A stretch of 64,000 nt of DNA from JABWAJ01 sp038323375 (lineage in GTDB: Bacteria > Bacteroidota > Bacteroidia > Chitinophagales > Saprospiraceae), in contig JBBQGV010000017.1 in the NCBI GenBank assembly GCA_038323375.1, forward strand, positions 1-64,000, given 5' to 3'. Within the stretch, counting starts at the first letter, position 1; each line of letters begins with the position of its first letter. Below are positions 55,111 to 63,625 of the stretch, piece after piece. The translations under genes and the position numbers were made by a program. The notes beneath the pieces are model-generated. The model was not told the DNA's origin. It saw only the letters and a list, made by a program, of their open reading frames with translations, and ran no database searches.

Positions 55111-57363
55111 ATGATGAAATTACTTACAAGTCTCAGTTTGCTCATGCTTGGCATTTCCTTTGCAGCCACAGCCCAGCGACCCAATCCGGAGGTCGAAAAA
55201 AAGGTTGACGCGTTGATCGCCAAAATGACCCTTACTGAAAAGTTGGGCCAGCTCAACCTGCTTGTGGGAGACCTTTTCAATACCGGCCCAACGGTGCGCA
55301 CCACCGAAACCGCCCGTTTCGACGAGGGCATCCGCAAAGGTGAAATCACCGGTTTGTTCAACATACATGGCGCGGCATACGTCAATCGCCTGCAAAAAAT
55401 CGCAGTGGAAGAATCCCGCCTTGGCATTCCGCTGCTCATTGGCGCTGACGTTATCCACGGCTTCAAAACCGTGACGCCGCTGCCTTTGGGCGAAGCGGCC
55501 AGTTGGGATTTGGCGGCGATCGAAGCCAGCTCCCGTGTGGCAGCCATCGAGTCAAGTGCATCAGGCATCAACTGGACTTTTGCGCCGATGGTAGACATTG
55601 CCCGCGATGCCCGCTGGGGTCGCATTGCAGAAGGCGCCGGTGAAGACACTTATCTGGGTTCACTGATCGCCAAAGCACGGGTTCGGGGTTTTCAGGGTTC
55701 GGATCTCAGTGCGCCGAATACCATTGCCGCTTGCGTGAAGCACTTCGCTGCGTACGGTGCCGCAGAAGCCGGCCGCGATTACAACACCGTGGACATGTCG
55801 GAGCAACTGCTGCGCGACGTTTACCTCCCGCCGTTCAAAGCGGCAGTAGACGCCGGTTCTGCTTCGCTGATGACGTCTTTCAACGAATTAAACGGTGTAC
55901 CCGCTACCGGGAATTCCTTCCTGCTGGACCAGATCCTACGCAAGGAATGGGGCTTTCCCGGCATGGTCGTATCCGACTGGCAGTCCGTTTCCGAAATGTT
56001 GGCCCATGGCAATGTAGCAGATGCAGCGGAAGCTACGGAGCTATCCATAAAAGCTGGCTGCGACATGGACATGATGGCAAGTTACTACCTGAAAGAACTG
56101 CCGGGCTTAGTCAAATCAGGAAAAGTGACCATGGCGCAAATTGACCGCTCCGTGCGCTATGTATTGCGCATGAAATACGCGCTGGGTTTGTTCGACAATC
56201 CGTATCAGGCAAGCGAGGAACGCGAAAAACGCGAAGTGCGCAGTGCGGAAAACTTAGCCGCAGCATTTGATATTGCCAAAAAAAGCTTCGTGCTGCTCAA
56301 AAATGAAGGCAATGTGCTGCCGCTTAAAAAAGACGGCCTCACCATCGCCATCATTGGCCCGTATGCCGACAGCAAAGCGGAACTCAACGGCTGTTGGTCG
56401 TTCTTTGGAGAGGCAGAACACCCGGTCTCTATTCTGGAAGGCATCAAAGCCAAAGTGGGCGCCAATACCCGCATTCTGACAGCCAAAGGCGCCGGATTTT
56501 TCGGCGATTCACAAAGTGATATTGCACAGGCGGTGCTCGTTGCTGCCGAAGCCGATGTGATCATCCTGGCGGTTGGCGAAGCAGCGGTTGAAAATGGCGA
56601 AGCAGGTTCAAGAGCCGATATTCGCCTGCCAGGCGCACAATTGGATTTGGTGAAAGCCATTGCCGCTTTGCGCAAACCGACCGTGGCCACCGTGATTCAC
56701 GGCCGCCCGTTAGACCTGAGTTGGGAAGCCGAAAACCTGCCGGCCATCCTCGCCTGCTGGACGCCCGGATCAGAAGGCGGCCGCGCCATCGCAGAGGTAT
56801 TGTTTGGCGATTACAACCCTTCTGGCAAACTACCGGTGAGCTTTCCGCGCGCAGTAGGGCAGGAGCCGCTGTATTACAACCACAAACACACAGGCCGCCC
56901 CTACACAGGCGACTACTCTGAGCCGGCAAGCAACCGCATTTACCTGTCCAAATACCGTGACGTTAAAACCGATGCGCTGTATCCGTTCGGTTTCGGACTC
57001 AGCTACACGACTTTTTCCTACTCCGATATCCGCTTGAGCAAAGCCAAAATTGGCATGAACGAAAGCCTCGCGGTGACGGTAGACGTGACCAATACGGGCA
57101 AATACGCTGGCGAAGAAGTGGTGCAACTCTACATCCGCGACCTCGTGGGCAGCATTACGCGCCCGGTGAAAGAACTGAAAGGTTTTCAAAAGCTGAGCTT
57201 CCAGCCCGGCGAAAAGAAAACGGTGACGTTTACGCTCACGAAAAACGACCTGGCGTTCTGGCACGCAGGCCAGGGTTTTGTAGCCGAACCTGGGCAGTTT
57301 AAGGTTTTTGTGGGGACGAATTCGAGGGATGTGAAGGAGGCGGGGTTTGAGTTAAATAAATAA
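55111..57363 (+). CDS. bglX: GH3 beta-glucosidase (BglX-like)
   Basis: 750 aa from ATG 55111 (MMKLLTSLSLLMLGISFAAT signal peptide); upstream in-frame codons only cross the hairpin array. GH3 features: KMTLTEKLGQLNLLVGD, IPLLIGADVIHGFKTVTPLP, CVKHFAAYGAAEAGRDYNTV, and the nucleophile D289 in GFPGMVVSDWQSV. The second domain (SFVLLKNEGNVLPLKK) and C-terminal fibronectin-III-like domain (YPFGFGLSYTTFSYSD; FQPGEKKTVTFTLTKND) are present. It removes glucose from the ends of oligosaccharides in the periplasm, the last step of the locus. The symbol is by similarity to periplasmic BglX. Confidence 0.92.
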   Translation: MMKLLTSLSLLMLGISFAATAQRPNPEVEKKVDALIAKMTLTEKLGQLNLLVGDLFNTGPTVRTTETARFDEGIRKGEITGLFNIHGAAYVNRLQKIAVEESRLGIPLLIGADVIHGFKTVTPLPLGEAASWDLAAIEASSRVAAIESSASGINWTFAPMVDIARDARWGRIAEGAGEDTYLGSLIAKARVRGFQGSDLSAPNTIAACVKHFAAYGAAEAGRDYNTVDMSEQLLRDVYLPPFKAAVDAGSASLMTSFNELNGVPATGNSFLLDQILRKEWGFPGMVVSDWQSVSEMLAHGNVADAAEATELSIKAGCDMDMMASYYLKELPGLVKSGKVTMAQIDRSVRYVLRMKYALGLFDNPYQASEEREKREVRSAENLAAAFDIAKKSFVLLKNEGNVLPLKKDGLTIAIIGPYADSKAELNGCWSFFGEAEHPVSILEGIKAKVGANTRILTAKGAGFFGDSQSDIAQAVLVAAEADVIILAVGEAAVENGEAGSRADIRLPGAQLDLVKAIAALRKPTVATVIHGRPLDLSWEAENLPAILACWTPGSEGGRAIAEVLFGDYNPSGKLPVSFPRAVGQEPLYYNHKHTGRPYTGDYSEPASNRIYLSKYRDVKTDALYPFGFGLSYTTFSYSDIRLSKAKIGMNESLAVTVDVTNTGKYAGEEVVQLYIRDLVGSITRPVKELKGFQKLSFQPGEKKTVTFTLTKNDLAFWHAGQGFVAEPGQFKVFVGTNSRDVKEAGFELNK

Positions 57364-57446
57364 AGCGCGACGCTGTGACATAACGGAGTCCCTGGAGGCT
57401 GCCTGAAGATGCTGCTGCACCTTCCTGATGTTCAAAAACATCAAAA

Positions 57447-57476
57447 TAGCCCCTGATTCATGCGAATCAGGGGCTA
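57447..57476. terminator. Bidirectional terminator between GH3 and the VPS10-like gene
   Basis: TAGCCCCTGATTC and its exact inverse with loop ATGC form a 13-bp stem between two convergent genes (84 bases after GH3, 48 before the end of the minus-strand gene). AAAA precedes and follows the stem on the plus strand, giving a short T run for the minus direction. Confidence 0.75.
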
Positions 57477-57523
57477 AAACTAACCGGAACCAATAACAAA
57501 TAACCAATAACCAATAACCACCC

Positions 57524-60500
57524 CTACCACTTCGGCCATCTTCCCGGCGTATACGGTGCATCCTTCATTTCAAGGTCTTCTTCCAACTTTTGAAGATCGG
57601 CAAAAATGGTCTTCAGGTCATTCAAGACCGGTCCGAATTCTTTGGATGCGATCCGATAAGACTCCCGGTGCGTTTCCGTTGGTGCGGCAGTTCCTCCAAA
57701 GATGGCACCTTCTACCTGCCCAACCCGGCCGTTGATGGAAGGCGGCGTTTCAAACTCCCGGCGGGACAATGTTGCGTCGCCATTGAGTTTAATGCCCACC
57801 GTATTCAGCTGGCGCTCTAAATCATAGGCACGCTTGGTGAACTCGGCAGCCGGCGCAGGCATGTCCTGAATGGCCGTTTTGATGTGGCCAATACGGCTGT
57901 TCATGTTGTTGCGGATGTCATTGGCACCGCTGACGGCTCTGCGCAAATCAGCCACTTTTCTGCAAAATTCGTCGTAATCTTTTTTGTCCGCAGGAGGCAG
58001 AACGCCCAAATTCAGCGGTTTACACTCGAAGCTGACCGGGCCAGCCACTTGGCTCAGCGCCCCGTCTTCAAACTTGTGCAGGGTCACTGAATAGCGGCCT
58101 GGCATGACCATATAGCCTAATTCCGCGCCCCCGAAAAGCTGGTCTGCAGGCGGAACATAGCGTTGGTGGGCAGGCGCGGGCGTGCCGTAGCGGAAATCCC
58201 AAACGATGCGCTGCAAGCCTTTTTTAGCGGCTGTTTTGAGGTGGCGCACCACGTTGCCCGCTGCGTCAGTCACCGTAAACAGCAGGTACGGGTCAGGCTG
58301 GTTGTCTTCCAGGCGCAGGCTGTCTATGCTGGGGTAATACACCTTTTCACCTTTGGCGGCTTTAGCTTTTTCTGCCTCGCGGCGTTTGTCTTTGATGGTT
58401 TGGATGTCTTCTTTGAGATAATAAGAAAACACCGCGCCGATTTTCGGGTTGGGCACCGAAAAATAATTGGAACCGAGATGCCCTTTGTCGCGCACGCCAA
58501 GCGGGAAAGCTTCCACAAACATCTGGGCGTCTTTCACCGGAAAAAGGATGGCTTCTTTTTCTAAATCTGTTTTTTGCAGGTTGCGCAGCGGCGTATAGTC
58601 GTCTAAGATGTAAAATCCGCGACCGAAAGTGCCAAGTACGAGGTCGTTCTCGCGGCGCTGGATTTCTAGGTCGCGCACAGCGATGGTGGGCAGCCCGGCT
58701 TTGAGTTGCAGCCAGTTGCCGCCGCCGTCATTGCTGAAAAACGCGCCGAATTCGGTGCCTACAAACAGCAGGTTCGCATCCACATGGTCTTCAGCAATGG
58801 TGTAAATGCTACCGCGCTCGGGCAGGTTGGTCTGGATGGCTTTCCAGGTTTTGCCACCGTCCGAAGTTTTGAACAAATAAGGCTTGAAATCGCCGTAGCG
58901 GTGGTGGTTGAAGCAAGCGTATGCGACATTTTGGTCGTGCAGCGAAGCAATGATCTGGTGTACATAACTTTGCGCCGGCGCACCGGGAATGTTGTCAATT
59001 TTTGTCCAGCTTTGCCCGCCATTGTTGGATACCTGGATGAGGCCGTCGTCGGTGCCTACCCAAAGCAGGTCAGGATTAAGTTTCGACTCGGCGATGGTGG
59101 TCAACTGGCCGTAGATATCCGTGCTGCCGTTTTTGGAGATTGCGTCCACGCTCCACACTTTGCCCATCACTTCCAATTTATTGCGGTCAATTTGCCGCGT
59201 CAAATCGGGGCTGATCACTTTCCAGGAATTGCCGCGGTCGTCAGTGCGGAAGAGCTTGTTGGCGCCAAAATACAAGCGCGTATTGCTGTGCTGGCTGATG
59301 AGCAGTGGCGCATCCCAGTTCCAGCGGTAAGCAGCTTCGCCTTCGCCTTCGGTGGGTTTGATGTCCAATGCTTCGCCGCTTTTCCGGTCGAAGCGCGACA
59401 GGTAGCCGTATTGCGCCTGTGCGTAAATGAGGTCAGGATTGCTTTGATCCACCTGGGTTTCAAAGCCGTCGCCGGTGGAAGTCACGTACCAGTCGGAGTT
59501 GACGATGCCGTTCCCGGAATTGGTACGACTTGGACCGGCGAGGCTGAAGTTGTCCTGTGTGCCGCCATGCACGTGGTAGAACGGCGAGGCATTGTCAGTG
59601 GAAACTTTATAAAACTGCGTCACCGGCAGGTTGGATTTGAAATCCCAGCTTTTTGCAAAATCCCAGGTTTCATAAATCCCACCGTCGCAGCCCACCAGCA
59701 GGTGATCGGTATTGGCCGGATCAATCCAGATGCAGTGGTTGTCAATGTGTTTATTGAGTTCGCCGAGGTTGCGCACGGTTTTGCCGCCGTCGTCGCTCAC
59801 CTGGTAATACGTATCGGTAATAAAAATGCGGTTGACGTTTTTAGGGTCGCAGGTCACTTCCTGGTAATAATTGCCGGAGGTGAAAAAGCCGCTTTGTTTT
59901 TGCCAGCTTGCGCCACGATCAGCCGAGCGGTAAATCCCACCTTTGCCGTCCGGCGCTTCCGCTACGGCGAACAACACATCGGGATTAACCGGCGAGATGC
60001 CGATTGCGATGCGCCCTACGTCCCCGCCAGGCAATCCGCCTTCGAGCTTTTTCCAGGTTGCGCCGCCGTCCGTCGTTTTATAAACCGCAGATTCCGGGCC
60101 GCCGCCGATGTAGGTAAACACTTTGCGCATGCGCTGATGGAAAGCTGCGTACAATACGTTCGGGTTGCGCGGATCCATGATAAGGTCGTTGCAGCCGGTG
60201 TAGTCGCTCACCGATTTGACGCAAGTCCACGTGGCACCGCCGTCGGTGGATTTATAAACCCCTCGCTCGCCGCCTTCTTTCCACACCGGGCCGTAAGCGC
60301 CTACCCATATTGTGTTGGAATTGGTCGGGTCAACGAGGATGCCGGAAATGTGCTCCGAGTTTTTCAAACCCGTGTTTTTCCAGCTTTTGCCGCCGTCATC
60401 GCTGCGATAAACGCCGTCGCCGTATGCCACCGAGCGTTGGTTGTTGTTTTCCCCCGTGCCGACCCAAACCGTGCCCGGATTGGATGGATCAAGCTTCACC

Positions 60501-60835
60501 ACGCCGATGGAATAAGAACCTTGTCCGTCAAAAATTGGCGAAAACGTGGTGCCGTGGTTGGTGGTTTTCCAAACGCCGCCGGAAGCGGACGCCACGTAGT
60601 ATTCCGCCGTATTATCGGGATTAACCGCAAAATCGGAAATGCGGCCCGAAGTCACCGCCGACCCGATAGACCGGAAGCTCAGTCCGGAAAACGTGCCGGA
60701 GTTGAACGGGTCTTTTTTTTCTTCTTTTTTAGGCGTTCCGGGCTTGGCCGATGCCTCTGTTTTTTTCTTTTGTGCCAAAGCGGGCGAAACCGCCACCAGC
60801 AATACCAGGAGGGCTAAAGTGAGTGTTTTTCGCAT
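57524..60835 (-). CDS. Exported VPS10/sortilin-like beta-propeller protein (BNR repeats)
   Basis: 1103 aa. Signal peptide (about residues 1-21, ending SPALAQ), then a Lys/Glu-rich linker. Residues about 50-720 contain many sialidase-type Asp-box repeats (YRSDDGGKSW, YKSTDGGATW, YRSADRGASW, FRTDDRGNSW, FKTSDGGKTW), giving two propellers as in VPS10/sortilin-N proteins. The C-terminal ~330 residues are mixed helical with no known catalytic motif. Such proteins are abundant in Saprospiria and are thought to bind or process peptides at the surface; no role is established here. No operon partner; it converges on GH3. Confidence 0.85.
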   Translation of the reverse strand: MRKTLTLALLVLLVAVSPALAQKKKTEASAKPGTPKKEEKKDPFNSGTFSGLSFRSIGSAVTSGRISDFAVNPDNTAEYYVASASGGVWKTTNHGTTFSPIFDGQGSYSIGVVKLDPSNPGTVWVGTGENNNQRSVAYGDGVYRSDDGGKSWKNTGLKNSEHISGILVDPTNSNTIWVGAYGPVWKEGGERGVYKSTDGGATWTCVKSVSDYTGCNDLIMDPRNPNVLYAAFHQRMRKVFTYIGGGPESAVYKTTDGGATWKKLEGGLPGGDVGRIAIGISPVNPDVLFAVAEAPDGKGGIYRSADRGASWQKQSGFFTSGNYYQEVTCDPKNVNRIFITDTYYQVSDDGGKTVRNLGELNKHIDNHCIWIDPANTDHLLVGCDGGIYETWDFAKSWDFKSNLPVTQFYKVSTDNASPFYHVHGGTQDNFSLAGPSRTNSGNGIVNSDWYVTSTGDGFETQVDQSNPDLIYAQAQYGYLSRFDRKSGEALDIKPTEGEGEAAYRWNWDAPLLISQHSNTRLYFGANKLFRTDDRGNSWKVISPDLTRQIDRNKLEVMGKVWSVDAISKNGSTDIYGQLTTIAESKLNPDLLWVGTDDGLIQVSNNGGQSWTKIDNIPGAPAQSYVHQIIASLHDQNVAYACFNHHRYGDFKPYLFKTSDGGKTWKAIQTNLPERGSIYTIAEDHVDANLLFVGTEFGAFFSNDGGGNWLQLKAGLPTIAVRDLEIQRRENDLVLGTFGRGFYILDDYTPLRNLQKTDLEKEAILFPVKDAQMFVEAFPLGVRDKGHLGSNYFSVPNPKIGAVFSYYLKEDIQTIKDKRREAEKAKAAKGEKVYYPSIDSLRLEDNQPDPYLLFTVTDAAGNVVRHLKTAAKKGLQRIVWDFRYGTPAPAHQRYVPPADQLFGGAELGYMVMPGRYSVTLHKFEDGALSQVAGPVSFECKPLNLGVLPPADKKDYDEFCRKVADLRRAVSGANDIRNNMNSRIGHIKTAIQDMPAPAAEFTKRAYDLERQLNTVGIKLNGDATLSRREFETPPSINGRVGQVEGAIFGGTAAPTETHRESYRIASKEFGPVLNDLKTIFADLQKLEEDLEMKDAPYTPGRWPKW

Positions 60836-61025
60836 CTTGATGTATTTTGATTAAGGTGTTCTCTAATAGGGCATGAAGGTAGGCGCATTTTCCGGAATTG
60901 GTGTCCCTCGAAAAGGGGGAAATGTTGCTCTTTCGGTGGGACATAGGCTAAGACCCATCTATCAAGATCACTACAGTTTCTTCCGCTTTCCCACTTTTTC
61001 TCTTTTCTTCTTCGGTATGCTTTTA

Positions 61026-61183
61026 GGAGCGTGTCGTAAATAAGTTACTTGAATTGGGGGAGGGGATTTTTCATCAGGCAAGGCGCGAGAAGGGAGCATA
61101 GCCTAAGCTACGCGACCGACGATCAACGCAGCCTGATGGAAAAAGCCACCGCACAAACAGGGAAGTTATTTACGACACGCTCC
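61026..61183 (+). repeat. MITE-like element, copy C
   Basis: 158 bp with ends GGAGCGTGTCGTAAATAAGT and its inverse ACTTATTTACGACACGCTCC. Interior CAGGCAAGGCGCGAGAAGGG, ACGCGACCGACGATCAACGC and GATGGAAAAAGCCACC match copies A and B. It sits between the VPS10-like gene and the ATPase module. The remaining parts of 60836-61603 have no recognisable gene. Confidence 0.88.
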
Positions 61184-61578
61184 TTAATAGACTTGTTGCG
61201 ACGGGATCATCGCGGGCGCAAAATGGCTGCTACACACTGCCAGCGCATTCCTTTACTTGAATACCCACTGGGCATTTCCCCTTCGGGATCGCTCAGTCAC
61301 CCACTCTTCGCCTTTTTTCGGTCACGTAGCTGGGCTATGTTCCCTCAAAAAGCCTTTGATTGGGTAAAAAATAGCTCATTTTTCCCACCACTAACTTTTT
61401 TTTGGCATGGTTCGCTCAATTTTTTAAGATGAAATAAGGTAGCGAACCTATGCCTTTTTTTTTATTTTTGAATTAGGGATGCTGGTTGGCTTGGTGCGGA
61501 GCTGTTGCCGCAGGCTTAGTTCAACAAGCTCTAAGACGGATATTCCGGCTAAACGACGTATCGGCGTTTAGCCGGATC

Positions 61579-61585
61579 GTTACAC
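61579..61585 (+). other. GTTACAC core-like site at the left end of the ATPase/DUF4276 module
   Basis: GTTACAC stands 19 bases before the ATPase start and is repeated at 63489-63495 after the module. An 11-bp hairpin (CCGGCTAAACG / CGTTTAGCCGG, 61545-61575) lies just before it. Two direct copies of a G/TT core at the ends of a gene unit are what an integron cassette shows. Confidence 0.4.
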
Positions 61586-61603
61586 ACAACTAAATAACGC
61601 AAG

Positions 61604-62747
61604 ATGAAATTAAAGTCAATAAATTTAAAAGGGTACAAATCAATTGATAGCATTTCAGGTGCGTCACTTGAATTTGGCGACATTACAATTTTGCTTGGTG
61701 CAAATGAAGTTGGGAAAAGCAACTTGGTTTCCTTCTTCAGTATGTTAAATTATATGATGACAGGGTCATTACAGAATTTTATTGCTGAGCGAGGTTATTC
61801 TGATTCTTTTTTGTATTTTGGTAGTAAAATAACTCGTGAAGTTTTTGCACGAATCGAATTTGCCGATAATAAAGCAACTGACTATTACCAGTTTAGGTTA
61901 ACACATGCTGCTGGCGATATTTTAATATTTACTGAAGAGACGCTCTCTTATCACCTAAATAATAGCCCTAAATCATATACTTTACAACTAAACCCAGCAG
62001 TTAGAGAATCTGATTTGCTTGAATATGCGAAAAGACTTTCTGAGAACCCAAAGGATAAACAAACTGCTTCTGTTATTTTAAAATTACTTAGAAATTGTAA
62101 GGTATTTCATTTTCATGATACATCAATGAACGCCAGAGTACGAGGGCAAGGATACATTGAAGATAATCATTATCTTAATAGTGATGGCGGGAATTTAGCG
62201 GCGTTTTTATTTAGACTTAAAGAAAATTCTGAAACGTTTCCTTATTATACGAAAATTGTGCGCTATATTCAAAAAGTGATGCCACAATTTGGAGACTTTG
62301 ATTTAGTGCCGAGTGAGCGGAATAAAAACTATATTGCTCTTAATTGGCGAGATAAGAATAGTTCCCAATATTTATTTGGGCCGCATCAAAATCTCGGACG
62401 GTTCGCTCCGGTTTATGTGTTTGGCGACTTTGCTATTACAACCTCAATCACTTCTCCCCAACGTCATACTATTAGATGAACCTGAGTTAGGACTTCATCC
62501 TTCTGCCATTTCTTATTTTGCTGGAATGATAAAATCAGCAAGCAAACATGCTCAAATTGTAATCGCAACGCAGTCACCAAGACTAGTTGATGAGTTTGGA
62601 TTAGAAAATATTGTTATTGTTGAACGCGGTCGGGACTCTAATTCATCTATTTTCAGCCGAAAAGATTCAAACAAACTTCTGGCATGGCTTGAAGAATATA
62701 GTTTAAGTGAACTTTGGAAAAAAAATGTAATAGGAGGCCAACCATGA
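61604..62747 (+). pseudogene. AAA_21 ATPase (COG4637-like), one-base frameshift
   Basis: Frame 1 (61604-) has Walker A LGANEVGKSN (G32-S39) in LKGYKSIDSISGASLEFGDI context. A +1 shift lies in the AAAA run at 62388-62391 (CATCAAAATCTC; three A restore the frame). Frame 2 then reads ISDGSLRFMCLATLLLQPQS (the ABC signature), Walker B NVILLDEPELGLHPSA and the switch IATQSPRLVDEFG, ending at 62747. Rebuilt length is about 380 aa, normal for the family. With a DUF4276 gene overlapping by ATGA it forms a two-gene module of the kind found in defence islands. AT-rich, likely acquired. Confidence 0.82.
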
Positions 62748-63435
62748 AAAGTACGTTTATTTGAATGTTTTAGCAGAAGGGCAAGCAGAAAGAGAATTTG
62801 CCCAAAGTACATTGGGGTCATATTTCGAGCCACTCGGAATAGTAGTGGATAGCCGTTGTGTAGTCACAAGTAGAAAGAAACATAAGAAAGGTGGGCTTGG
62901 AAATTACCTTCAAGCAAAAAATGACCTTACCAGGTGGATTTCTGAGGAAAAAGGACGGCACCCGTTTTTTACTACTATGTTTGACCTTTATGCGTTACCG
63001 AATGATTTTCCTAAATACGAAGAATCATTGAAAATACGTGACCCATATAAACGAGTTGAATTTTTAGAAAACGCGTTATTAGAAGATATTGGTCACCACA
63101 AGTTTATTCCATATATTCAATTGCACGAATTTGAGGCACTATTATTAGCCAACCCTGAAATACGCTTAATGGAATATGTAAACGCAAAAAAGCAAATTGA
63201 ACAATTAAAGGAAATAGTTGCCAACTATGATAACAATCCAGAAAAAGTAAACACTGGTAACACAACTGCTCCATCAAAAAGGATAATCTCATTAATTCCG
63301 GAGTATGAGGGGAATAAGGTAAGTGTAGGATCTGTTCTTGCGGGAATAGAAGGGATCGAAGTACAAAAAGAACGTTGTAAGCATTTTGCAGATTGGATAA
63401 ATAAAATTGAAAATATTTCTGAACAAAGTGTGTAA
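62744..63435 (+). pseudogene. DUF4276 (TOPRIM-like) partner, one-base frameshift at its start
   Basis: ATG 62744 overlaps the ATPase stop (ATGA). One A is missing from the AAAA run at 62747-62750; restoring it gives MKKYVYLNVLAEGQAEREFA. The rest is a complete DUF4276 protein: NVLAEGQAEREF with the TOPRIM-type glutamate, FFTTMFDLYALPNDFP with the acidic pair region, YIQLHEFEALLLANPE, and a helical end. About 230 aa when repaired. The unrepaired gene could still start at TTG 62761, without the first strand. A nuclease role is predicted by fold similarity, not shown. Confidence 0.8.
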
Positions 63436-63495
63436 CATGGGATGCGCGAAAACACCTCCTAAGCGTCGGCGCGTTCGCACCTCCAAACGTTACAC
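63430..63495 (+). other. attC-like imperfect hairpin overlapping the DUF4276 stop codon
   Basis: GTGTAAC (63430-63436, containing the TAA stop) and GTTACAC (63489-63495) are exact inverses 52 bases apart. Inside, TGCGCGAA and TTCGCA pair if two bases bulge out, and the centre is CGTCGG. Length (66 bp), core sites, unpaired bases and overlap with the stop codon resemble an integron attC site. No integrase gene is in the window, so this is a proposal. Confidence 0.4.
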
Positions 63496-63568
63496 TGAAA
63501 CCAAAATAGAAATACCCTCCCCGCACTGTACGCTTCAATAGCAGGCAACCACAGCGGCAATATCCCAA

Positions 63569-63610
63569 ATCAAAAAGCCCGTCCAACTCCAGTCGAACGG
63601 GCTTTTTGAT
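63569..63610. terminator. Bidirectional Rho-independent terminator
   Basis: ATCAAAAAGCCCGT (63569-63582) and its exact inverse (63597-63610) form a 14-bp stem with an A-rich 5' arm and T-rich 3' arm, so it can end transcription in both directions. It stands between the ATPase/DUF4276 module and the convergent gene at 63626. Confidence 0.88.
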
Positions 63611-63625
63611 GAACATCATCCATTC

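Noticed and set aside
58706..60817. 703-residue ORF antisense to the VPS10-like gene
   Set aside because: The minus strand has a signal peptide and many Asp-box repeats; the plus-strand frame has no recognisable domain and follows codon-bias shadowing.
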